This document shows positions 1 through 6,524 of a DNA stretch of 7,129 nt, in pieces. The notes beneath the pieces were generated by a model, which saw only the letters and a program-made list of their open reading frames with translations, made no database searches and was not told the DNA's origin. The first letter of the stretch is position 1. Each line of letters begins with the position of its first letter. Origin of the DNA: Flavobacterium sp. (GTDB taxonomy: Bacteria > Bacteroidota > Bacteroidia > Flavobacteriales > Flavobacteriaceae); NCBI GenBank assembly GCA_027483785.1, contig JAIXTU010000077.1, positions 1 to 7,129 of the forward strand. Reading direction: 5' to 3'. Made by a program: the position numbers and the translations under genes.

Positions 1-3000
1 AAAAAGCCTTGTGCAACCGGGATATATCTAGCCGCGACTTTTGAAGAACTACCCAAATTGCTAATTCCTTCAGGGATTACCGGAGGAATTCCACCTGTTA
101 AACTGTATGCCGCGTAGCCTCCTTGGTATTCATGTATATTATGAGAAAAATTTGTACTGAAATGTTCCCAGAAGTAGAGTGTCCCATCAATAGTAGAAAG
201 GTTATCGATAATGAAATCATTAGCATCTAGAGCTGAAGGATATGGATTTCCGCATAAATTCAACAGTCCACCGCCAATTGGTAATGAGATATCTCCATTA
301 TTTGGTTTTCCTACAAATGCATAATTTTGACCGTCAGTATCTGTTCCTGGTCCTTTCATAGTGAACCCTTCTGCGGCACCAAGAAATCCATCAGGTCCTA
401 CATAGCTCCAATTGGCGTATTCTTCGGTACTATTCTGAAATTTAAATAGCCAGTAGTTTGCCAATGTAATTGGTATAGTCGGCGACCCATCGTTTTCATC
501 CGTCCATGTAATTAGGCTAATGTTTGCAGGGTCAGAGGCATCACGTAAGACTGAATTCACAGTATATCCGCCATTGATGGGCAAACTGCTGGAAGAAACA
601 GGCGAACACCAATAATTGTAGTTATAGGTATTTGCTTGTCCCACTTGGTCTCTTTCAATAGTTCCCGTACTAGCAGTATCAATTAAAGAATCTTCAGTTT
701 GCACTAGTTGCGACTGTCCGTTAAGGTCTATTTTACCATCGAGTCTTAAATAGTGTGTAACTTCGATTTTACTGTTATTGGTAACTTCGATTTCACCTGA
801 TTTCACATTCAGTGCGAGTAAAGTTTGATTACTATTCGATTCAACTTCGTGTGCTGTTTCAACAATATTCCAGTCGACTCTAGTTGTGCCATCAACGATT
901 GAGAGACTGTTTGGAAATGTAATCACTGATGAATTTTTCCAGGTTTCGGCCACGTCCCAAGAACCTCGAATTTGTGTACTGTAGGGAAGTGGAGCTGTTT
1001 GGAAATCGATTGTATTGATGTTGCGAAGGGTAGCCGGGCGGTTGTTATCGGACTCGTCTTTTACGTTAGTGAACTTGTATGTAGTCATTGGATAATAAAC
1101 TTCCAAACTGCTGTAGGGAATAGAAGCTATATCATTTTTCGTAACATAGTTTGGTAGAACTTTTCCTTTAAGATCTGTTCCGTTTTTCATGAGCTCTTGG
1201 TTCATGATGTAGCGAAGTTGATCTACGGTGAGTTCTCGATTAAAGACACGTACTTCATCAATACCACCTCTAAAGAAGGCGGTAGGTGCTTTAGCATCTG
1301 CTGCGCCAATCACGAAGGCGTTTGTATTCGATGGGACTAAAGGTAAAGTTTCTTCAGCAGCTAAAACCCCATCTATATATAAGCGGTATAAGCCGTTTCT
1401 TCCTGTTACGCTGACATAATACCAGGCGTTGTCGGGTATAGCGATGTTAGAGTTAATGCGCTGCATTTGTGTGGTATAAAATGCAAATTCCAATCTTCCG
1501 CTGCTTGTGAGATCAAAATCATAGCCGCTGTTAAATGCCGCATCTCTTTTAGAAACAATACTTCTGCCGTTTTGTTCTTTTTTGATCCAAGCAGAAATAG
1601 TAAACTGATTTCCTAGATTGCAGATGTTGCCAGCATCTACATAGTCGTTAACACCGTCTAGCGTTAATGAACGTTCAAAGGTACGATCAGGAGCAAATCC
1701 AAAGGTGATGAATCGAGTGCCGTCAAAGTCGAACTGACATTGCAAGTTCGAACCGTTTTGCGTTAAAACACGATACTCGGTTGATTGATTGAAATTGGGG
1801 GTCGAAGAAACAAACATCAGTAATTGTTCTGTTGTGTTGAGGTTCGAATTAAGCATCCCGGAAGGAATGGATACAGTAACTGGTCCTACATCTCCTCCGG
1901 TTTCAACCACGCGCCAAATTCTTCCGATTGAAGTAAGGTCAACTTGAGTGCTAATTCCTGGAATTCCACTACTTAAGTTAACTAGAACCGGCGTTTGTGC
2001 GGCTAAACTACCATTATTTGAACCCCAAACGAGATAGCGTCTGTCGCCGTTAATAGTTCCAGTATTTAAATCGTTTGTTGTTGCAATAGTGTTTAGTCCA
2101 ATGGTTAGGTCATCGGTTGTATTTTCTGTTTTTGATTGTTTTTGAAACAAGCCTGCCGTATCGTCACGTCCTATTCCAGCGATGTTGAAATTGTAGCCGC
2201 TACCAGCAGTATAAATTGTGTTGCTAGCCGAATCTACATAATTAACACTGGTGCCGTTTACGGCAAGTGTCATACCGTATTTGATAGCTAGGTAGCTTTC
2301 GATTCGACGTCTGTCGGCGTCTGAATTTCGCGCTCCGTAAGTGATGATTTCAAGGATGTCGCCCACATAAGAGGCACCAAAAGTTTCACTTCGTCCGAGC
2401 CAGTACCGAGAGTTTACGATATTCTTATAAGTTCCCGTATTAACTTCAGAAGTTGTTAACAGTTGAGAATTGTTATAGATTTCCATACGACTTCCAGCGG
2501 AACGACGTGGATTGAAAATCTGAGTTCCAGTGTAGCGCTTACTTGTACTTATTTCAGCGATACCATAGCTTCCGCTACTTGCTTGGTTATAAGCTAGGAT
2601 TTCATTATTGTAACGACTAGATGTGTTACCAAGTTGAAATCCAGTAACGTCTTGGCTATTATTAGCGATATCGTCTCCGCAAAACAAGTCAAGCGGACTA
2701 CTTACTGAAGAAATACTATTACGCAATTTTACAACAATAAACATATCATTATTGTAGAAACCTTGGTTAGCATACATGCTGTTTGCACCATCAAAGCTAA
2801 TTACAGGATTGAAATTCACATTAAAATCCGGGTGGTTTCTAAATTTAGGTTCACTCGAAAATCGTGCTAGGGCTGTTTTTGAGTTTCCATTCACTTGATC
2901 CTCCCAAGTAGTTATGTCGGAGTTGTCGGAAACTTGCCCGATTTTACTATTAGCTTTAAGCCACAAGCGCAAATTAGAAACTACGCCACCTGGTCCTGTA

Positions 3001-5669
3001 GTAGGTGTAGTTGCTGTTATGACTGTGGCTCGTATGTTAAAATTATATGGACTTTCATTGCTGTCGTTATTGGTTATTGTTATCGTAGCAGTTTTCGGTC
3101 CAGGTATGTTATTAGGAGTAAATGTGATTACGAAAGTTGCAAAATTACCGGGAGATAAGCTGCTTGGTAGCGCAGTAGCGGTGAACATGGCAGCATTAGT
3201 TCCAGTAATCGATACCGTAGTACCTAACGTTAGGTTTAAGCTACCCAATGAGTAAACTTCAAAAGGAAGGGCAATATTGGTGCCTTGCTCTGTGCTTCCG
3301 AAGTCGGTCTGATCAGCTGTCGACGGCGTAGTGTCGTTATCCGAAATAACTACTCCATTACCTGAAACCGATATTTCAACGCCAGAAACTACTGCATTCG
3401 CTTCAATTACAAAGTCAAATATACCTTCACTAGTATCGTTGTTCTCCACGGTAACTACTGCAATACTGCTACCTTCAATAGCGGCAGTAAACGTAATTTG
3501 AAACGTTGTGCTACCACCAGCTGCTACCGTTGCCGCAGGTAGGGTAGTTACAACAAAGCCAGTACCGGCAGTAACAGATACACGGGGTGTTCCGCTTAAG
3601 TTAAGCGGCCCTGTTCCGGTATTTAATATTGTAAACGTTCTCGTAAATGTACTAGGTACAGTAATATTTCCAAAAAAAGTATGGTCGGTAGAACTGCTGC
3701 TAGAAACGTTATCTGCGATACTAACATTGTTTCCTCTGATGTCAATTTCCGGGAAAACTGCAATCCCCGTTCCAGCTAAGCTAAAATCAAACGGATTTTC
3801 GTTTAAATCGGTGTTCGAGAATGATAATGAAGCCGTTCGAACTCCTGCAACTGTTGGTAGGAATCGAATTACAAAATTTGTTGAAGCACCAACCGCAACT
3901 GTTGCTGCAGGCGCTGTTGTTACCGTAAATTCTGATGCATTTGTGCCTGTGATCGTAATAGTCCCAACGGTTAGAGGCTCTGTACCGCTGTTGGTAATGG
4001 TAAATGTTCGTGAAATTGACGAGTTAACATTTGTTGAGCCTAAATCAGTAAAATCGGTTGTACTTGGCGTTGTATCCCCATCCACAATATTACTTCCGTT
4101 TCCAGAGACACTAATTTCAGGCATTGTAATTTGCGCTACAACTGGAATTCTCGGAGAAGATACGCAACCGTTATTGCTCGCTTCAATAAAATAATTGGTA
4201 GTAGCCGATAGGGTTGGTGTTGTAAAACTATTACCCGTTGCGACTAAATTACCGCCAACGATAGCGTCATACCAATTGATAACTCCTGCAGAAGGTGTTG
4301 CGGTTAATGTTAATGTTCCAGCTCCGCTTCTACTTGCTCCAGCACTTGAGACTACAGAAGGCAATGAAAAAGTTACTGCCAATGTGCGTGCTGTTCCATT
4401 TCCACAGGCTGTAACAGGTGTAGCGGTTACGTTTCCTGCTGTTGCAGAAGTAAGTACCGTGATAGTGTTGCTGTTGCCACCTGTTTGCTGAACCCAGCCC
4501 GCAGGAAACGTCCAGTTATATGTTGTATTAGCAACCGCTGTTACGCTGTATGACAGTATTTGACTTGTACAAAATGTCGTTGGTCCTGTAATGGTTGATG
4601 GTTGTGCTGGTAAGGTTACCGTAGTTACAGTAGCGGTATTGTTAGCACTAATTGCATTGGAGCAAATATCTGGAGCGGTACCACTACTCGCGTTTGTAAT
4701 GGTAACAGTGGTAGTACCCGCATTTGTTAAATTGGGGGTTGTAAATTCTCCTACACCTGATGCGTTAACGGTTACCGATGCAGTTTGGTTTGCAGCAGTA
4801 TTGCTTCCACTTAGATTGTAGTTGATGCTGTAAGTACCTCGCGGCAGTCCGGTTAAGCGAACTGTAGCATTTGAACCAGCGCAACGAACAGCATTTACAA
4901 AAATGGTAGTGCTTAAAGCATAAGTGGGGCAGGTATAATAAATTTCTGCATAGCCTGAACCTCCAGCACCACCAGTTCGATCCGTAGTACTGCCTGCACG
5001 AGCGCCGCTACCGCCTCCACCTCTCGTAGTTGCGTTGTTTCCGTTTCCGCTACCTGCAAAACCAGCTGCTCCTGTACCACCGCCAGCGGGCGCAACTCCG
5101 CCGTTTGCTCCAGTTGCCGCATTTCCGTTTGCGGTATTACCGGCGCTACTACCACCTGCTCCACCATATTGCGTACCGCCTGTTCCAACACCAGCCGATC
5201 CTGCGCCGCCGTAAAAGTTTATTTGTCCTCCAATGTTACCGGTTGTTGGTCCGTTACCTCCTGCTGCACCTTGGTTATTGTTGTTTGCTCGAGCACCTCC
5301 GTTTCCACCTATTGCTAATAAAGACGTGTTAGATTGAAACCATGTAGAGCCACCTTGCGCACCATTTCCTGTACCTGGTGCTGGTGCCGTACCAATGTTT
5401 ACAGTATATACGGTTCCTGCAGTAACAGGCCATGCATTATGACGCGTAAACGCACCACCTGCACCACCACCACCCGAAGCAGGGTTTCCTGTAGCACCAC
5501 CACCATTTCCGCCCGCACCCCATAGGTCGACGCGTACTGATGTCACACCAGCTGGTGGCGTAAAAGTTCCGTTAGTTGTGTATGTTCTGTTTTGTCCGAA
5601 TAGGGTATTCGAAAAAACTATGCAGAGGATTAAAATGCACAACGATTTGAGCGTTATAGAAAATCTCAT
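1..5669 (-). CDS. Giant secreted mosaic adhesin-like protein, probable T9SS cargo (3' end outside window)
   Basis: I translated this frame from ATG at 5669 to base 3 without a stop, giving 1,889 codons with the C-terminus missing. Residues 1-26 are a signal peptide (basic start, Leu/Ile/Cys/Val core, end LFGQ). Residues about 36-243 form a glycine-rich domain opening with FTPPAGVTSVRVDLWGAGG. About 355-450 is PKD-like (C367, W386) and 453-515 is an Ig-like module of the CHU_C-associated type (INWYDA, W466). Three choice-of-anchor D repeats fill 517-886. A LamG-like region follows (LRLWLKA at W903, ending IESYLAIKYG near 1132), then a canonical LamG module at 1331-1485 (GIDEVRVFNREL, D1471). 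The tail includes NYWCSPV (W1687) and GNPYPSALDAN (Y1810), typical just before a T9SS sorting domain. Known families suggest surface binding or adhesion, perhaps to glycans; no catalytic motif was seen. The start is set by the signal peptide and the promoter 44 bases upstream. It seems monocistronic at its 5' end. The frame is certain; the specific ligand is unknown. Confidence 0.96.
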   Translation of the reverse strand, partial: MRFSITLKSLCILILCIVFSNTLFGQNRTYTTNGTFTPPAGVTSVRVDLWGAGGNGGGATGNPASGGGGAGGAFTRHNAWPVTAGTVYTVNIGTAPAPGTGNGAQGGSTWFQSNTSLLAIGGNGGARANNNNQGAAGGNGPTTGNIGGQINFYGGAGSAGVGTGGTQYGGAGGSSAGNTANGNAATGANGGVAPAGGGTGAAGFAGSGNGNNATTRGGGGSGARAGSTTDRTGGAGGSGYAEIYYTCPTYALSTTIFVNAVRCAGSNATVRLTGLPRGTYSINYNLSGSNTAANQTASVTVNASGVGEFTTPNLTNAGTTTVTITNASSGTAPDICSNAISANNTATVTTVTLPAQPSTITGPTTFCTSQILSYSVTAVANTTYNWTFPAGWVQQTGGNSNTITVLTSATAGNVTATPVTACGNGTARTLAVTFSLPSVVSSAGASRSGAGTLTLTATPSAGVINWYDAIVGGNLVATGNSFTTPTLSATTNYFIEASNNGCVSSPRIPVVAQITMPEISVSGNGSNIVDGDTTPSTTDFTDLGSTNVNSSISRTFTITNSGTEPLTVGTITITGTNASEFTVTTAPAATVAVGASTNFVIRFLPTVAGVRTASLSFSNTDLNENPFDFSLAGTGIAVFPEIDIRGNNVSIADNVSSSSSTDHTFFGNITVPSTFTRTFTILNTGTGPLNLSGTPRVSVTAGTGFVVTTLPAATVAAGGSTTFQITFTAAIEGSSIAVVTVENNDTSEGIFDFVIEANAVVSGVEISVSGNGVVISDNDTTPSTADQTDFGSTEQGTNIALPFEVYSLGSLNLTLGTTVSITGTNAAMFTATALPSSLSPGNFATFVITFTPNNIPGPKTATITITNNDSNESPYNFNIRATVITATTPTTGPGGVVSNLRLWLKANSKIGQVSDNSDITTWEDQVNGNSKTALARFSSEPKFRNHPDFNVNFNPVISFDGANSMYANQGFYNNDMFIVVKLRNSISSVSSPLDLFCGDDIANNSQDVTGFQLGNTSSRYNNEILAYNQASSGSYGIAEISTSKRYTGTQIFNPRRSAGSRMEIYNNSQLLTTSEVNTGTYKNIVNSRYWLGRSETFGASYVGDILEIITYGARNSDADRRRIESYLAIKYGMTLAVNGTSVNYVDSASNTIYTAGSGYNFNIAGIGRDDTAGLFQKQSKTENTTDDLTIGLNTIATTNDLNTGTINGDRRYLVWGSNNGSLAAQTPVLVNLSSGIPGISTQVDLTSIGRIWRVVETGGDVGPVTVSIPSGMLNSNLNTTEQLLMFVSSTPNFNQSTEYRVLTQNGSNLQCQFDFDGTRFITFGFAPDRTFERSLTLDGVNDYVDAGNICNLGNQFTISAWIKKEQNGRSIVSKRDAAFNSGYDFDLTSSGRLEFAFYTTQMQRINSNIAIPDNAWYYVSVTGRNGLYRLYIDGVLAAEETLPLVPSNTNAFVIGAADAKAPTAFFRGGIDEVRVFNRELTVDQLRYIMNQELMKNGTDLKGKVLPNYVTKNDIASIPYSSLEVYYPMTTYKFTNVKDESDNNRPATLRNINTIDFQTAPLPYSTQIRGSWDVAETWKNSSVITFPNSLSIVDGTTRVDWNIVETAHEVESNSNQTLLALNVKSGEIEVTNNSKIEVTHYLRLDGKIDLNGQSQLVQTEDSLIDTASTGTIERDQVGQANTYNYNYWCSPVSSSSLPINGGYTVNSVLRDASDPANISLITWTDENDGSPTIPITLANYWLFKFQNSTEEYANWSYVGPDGFLGAAEGFTMKGPGTDTDGQNYAFVGKPNNGDISLPIGGGLLNLCGNPYPSALDANDFIIDNLSTIDGTLYFWEHFSTNFSHNIHEYQGGYAAYSLTGGIPPVIPEGISNLGSSSKVAARYIPVAQGF
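3012..4121 (-). repeat. Three tandem choice-of-anchor D (ASH-like) repeats
   Basis: Three protein repeats start at residues 517 (PEISVSGNGSNI), 640 (PEIDIRGNNVSI) and 764 (VEISVSGNGVVI), spaced 123 and 124 residues apart. Each runs through DTTPST or a variant, a TFTI-N-(S/T)GT-PL beta hairpin, an F-V/A-T core, a PATVA-GAST-like turn and an F(R/T)P or related strand, ending near NDxxExPFxF. Repeats 1 and 3 share the ISVSGNG and DTTPST signatures most closely; repeat 2 is more diverged (NVSSSSST). These Ig-fold modules are common spacers in Bacteroidota surface proteins. The boundaries are approximate, taken from where the motif recurs. Confidence 0.88.
4950..5522 (-). repeat. Glycine-rich low-complexity segment of the giant protein
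   Basis: Residues 50-240 of the minus-strand protein are dominated by Gly, Ala, Asn, Ser and Thr in GG, GGAGG and GNGG runs. Sparse aromatics (W50, the FYGG motif, YAEIYY at the end) punctuate them. The preceding FTPPAGVTSVRVDLWGAGG resembles the start of the bacterial glycine-rich domain found in surface proteins and some phage tail proteins. The nucleotide pattern is correspondingly rich in GGT/GGA triplets, so the other frames here are also open and give spurious reading frames. It may form a packed glycine-rich lattice or a flexible stalk near the N-terminus; that is inference. Confidence 0.85.
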
Positions 5670-5712
5670 CGATGTATTTGTTTATTAATGTTAGTACTTG
5701 CAGATTGGGTTG

Positions 5713-5743
5713 TAAAGGTACAGCACGAATTTAATACTGTCAA
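5713..5743 (-). promoter_or_regulatory. Probable flavobacterial promoter of the giant protein gene
   Basis: Reading the minus strand, TTGACA (5743-5738) is followed after exactly 17 bases by TACCTTTA (5720-5713), one base from the Bacteroidota -7 consensus TAnnTTTG. The start codon lies 43 bases beyond, which leaves a short AT-rich leader ending ...AAACAAATACATCG before ATG. No Shine-Dalgarno sequence is present, as expected for this phylum. The location and spacing agree with the chosen start at 5669. Confidence 0.68.
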
Positions 5744-5771
5744 CATAATGAACACTTTAGGTACTCAAAAA

Positions 5772-5796
5772 TCGATATAAAACACTCTTTTATCGA
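5772..5796. repeat. Inverted repeat TCGATATAAAA / TTTTATCGA upstream of the giant gene promoter
   Basis: The left arm TCGAT-(AT)-AAAA and right arm TTTT-ATCGA are separated by CACTC. The arms match perfectly apart from a two-base AT bulge. The site lies about 29 bp upstream of the TTGACA element of the giant gene, where an activator or repressor could bind. There is no independent evidence for a regulator. Confidence 0.4.
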
Positions 5797-5862
5797 CAAA
5801 ATACACATATCTATTTTAAAATTTTCTCTAAGTGTTTGGGTATTTGCGATTTGTTTTTTATT

Positions 5863-5882
5863 TTGTAGAATTTTTTCTACAA
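5863..5882. repeat. Perfect 8-bp inverted repeat TTGTAGAA-TTTT-TTCTACAA
   Basis: Two 8-base arms flank a four-base TTTT centre. On neither strand does a U-tract follow the stem (GGATTG follows on plus, AATAAAAAAC on minus), so this does not look like a standard terminator. It could be an operator or a small hairpin. It lies about 120 bp upstream of the giant gene promoter and about 180 bp before the structured RNA element. Confidence 0.4.
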
Positions 5883-6060
5883 GGATTGTTGGCGACTATA
5901 ACGATTTCGGACATAAATCAAATTATTGAAACACACAGGACGTTAGATAAATTACTCGCAAAAATTCGTTTTTTTAACTAAAATTCAATACAGCTAGCTT
6001 TTGCCGTAAGGAAAGCATTTTTAGGGTTCGGATTGGCGGTTGAAAAATTTCATGGGAAAC

Positions 6061-6214
6061 GGATTTTGCAGCCCTGATAGCATGGAAAGCCCGGAGGTAG
6101 TTTTTGTAGTTTTTGTTGGTTGGTGCATGCGCCCAAAGGAAGCACTGCAGCAACAACTAAAAAACACAAAAAGTAACGAGGACTTGGAATAATAGCAGGA
6201 AATGCTGCCCAAAA
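6061..6214 (+). ncRNA. Structured RNA element resembling the Flavo-1 motif
   Basis: Nested complementary arms are directly visible. GCAGC (6068-6072) pairs with GCTGC (6204-6208). CCTG (6073-6076) pairs with CAGG (6196-6199), leaving an AAAT bulge, and TTTT before pairs with AAAA after the outer helix. Inside, ATAG faces AATAG in an internal loop. A long imperfect hairpin follows: 6097-6122 pairs with 6151-6177 (for example TTTTTGT with ACAAAAA, and GTTG-GTTG with CAACAAC with one bulged G). It is capped by GTGC (6123-6126) with GCAC (6142-6145). The GCCCTGATAG-x-ATGGAAA ... GGAATAATAGCAGG signature around a variable stem matches what I remember of an abundant flavobacterial element, probably the Flavo-1 motif. 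The plus orientation rests on that memory; the name is tentative, the structure is solid. The motif's function is unknown to me. Confidence 0.55.
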
Positions 6215-6250
6215 AACAAAAAGACTGCCCACATGGACAATCTTTTCTTA

Positions 6251-6308
6251 ATGGGAGAGAGATTTAAACTCTCGTCTGCCTCGGCGGATATGAATCCTTT
6301 GCGCTTAC
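6251..6308 (-). pseudogene. tRNA-Met remnant A (oldest-looking, distal copy)
   Basis: Read on the minus strand, GTAAGCGC, AGGATTCATATCC and GACGAGAGTTTAAATCTCTC align with the D-stem, anticodon arm and T-arm of the intact tRNA-Met upstream. The acceptor 3' strand has decayed to CCCATTA and cannot pair. The 5' acceptor and D-arm halves are not recognisable. The anticodon triplet CAT is retained, but the stem 3' strand and variable loop are replaced by TCCGCCGAGGCAGA. It is not followed by a terminator copy. It cannot fold as a tRNA, so it is a fossil. Confidence 0.75.
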
Positions 6309-6349
6309 GTTTCTTAAAAAAGTCCCTATCGTTTCATAACCCAAAAACG

Positions 6350-6383
6350 AATAAAGTCCCTACGAAATTGTAAAGGCTTTATT
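6350..6383 (-). terminator. Second copy of the tRNA terminator hairpin
   Basis: On the minus strand AATAAAGCCTTTAC and GTAGGGACTTTATT form a 14-position stem around AATTTC, with one C-A mismatch and two G-U pairs, followed by CGTTTTTGG. It duplicates the hairpin at 6487-6520 but is less well paired. It follows tRNA remnant B and could act as a back-up terminator. Confidence 0.6.
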
Positions 6384-6387
6384 TTTG

Positions 6388-6445
6388 TAGCGAGAGAGAT
6401 TTGAACTCTCGTCCGCCTAGGCGGATACGAATCCTTTGCTCTTAC
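6388..6445 (-). pseudogene. tRNA-Met remnant B (proximal copy)
   Basis: Read on the minus strand, GTAAGAGC, AGGATTCGTATCC, GACGAGAGTTCAAATCTC and TCTCGCTA match the intact tRNA downstream of its D-loop. Relative to the intact gene it lacks one TC dinucleotide across the T-stem/acceptor junction, the anticodon triplet is CGT instead of CAT, and the segment CCCTGAGGTC is replaced by a perfect palindrome TCCGCCTAGGCGGA (6412-6425). No 5' acceptor strand that pairs with TCTCGCT is found upstream. It is a non-functional 3' fragment that is still followed by a terminator copy. Confidence 0.8.
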
Positions 6446-6486
6446 GTTTCTTAAAAAAGTCTCTACCGTTTCATAACCCAAAAACG

Positions 6487-6520
6487 AATAAAGCCTCTAC
6501 GAAATTGTAAAGGCTTTATT
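6487..6520 (-). terminator. Intrinsic terminator of the tRNA-Met gene
   Basis: Beginning 5 bases after the tRNA 3' end, the minus strand reads AATAAAGCCTTTAC, loop AATTTC, then GTAGAGGCTTTATT. This gives a 14-bp stem with a single G-U pair, followed by CGTTTTTGGG. Stem and U-tract together fit an intrinsic terminator. Pairing is nearly symmetrical and the opposite strand reads TTTTTG after the stem, so it could also stop plus-strand transcripts. Confidence 0.75.
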
Positions 6521-6524
6521 TTTG

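Larger units (their letters stand above)
5744..6060. other. AT-rich intergenic stretch with two short inverted repeats and no gene
   Basis: No frame here has plausible coding character. The stretch holds two palindromic sites, listed separately (5772-5796 and 5863-5882). The part from 5983 to 6060 may belong to the leader of the structured RNA element that follows, but I see no promoter good enough to claim. The rest is A/T-rich and shows no repeat or motif I recognise. Confidence 0.6.

Noticed and set aside
3508..4491. Plus-strand frames at 3508-4194 and 4195-4491, rich in Val, Pro, Thr and Ala
   Set aside because: They are antisense to the Thr/Val/Ala/Ser-rich beta-sandwich repeats of the giant minus-strand gene. 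Such biased codons leave the opposite strand open; there are no motifs and no promoter.
4913..5332. Minus frame 4913-5191 (Gln/Val/Glu-rich) and plus frame 5030-5332 (Arg/Leu/Tyr-rich)
   Set aside because: Both are out-of-frame readings of the glycine-rich repeat segment, where GGT/GGA/GCA triplets read in other frames give these residues. The compositional bias is an artefact of that repeat.
5863..5882. Intrinsic terminator for a gene on either strand
   Set aside because: The 8-bp stem is weak and A/T-rich, no U-tract follows it in either direction, and no gene ends nearby.
6050..6232. Minus-strand 60-codon frame with a lipoprotein-like segment (LPLGAC followed by TNQQ)
   Set aside because: It lies almost entirely inside the structured RNA element, where base pairing explains the sequence. 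There is no promoter, and the residues after the cysteine (KLQKLPPGFPCYQGCKIRFP) have no recognisable family. Two overlapping frames (5974-6156 and 6021-6212) are equally open for the same reason.
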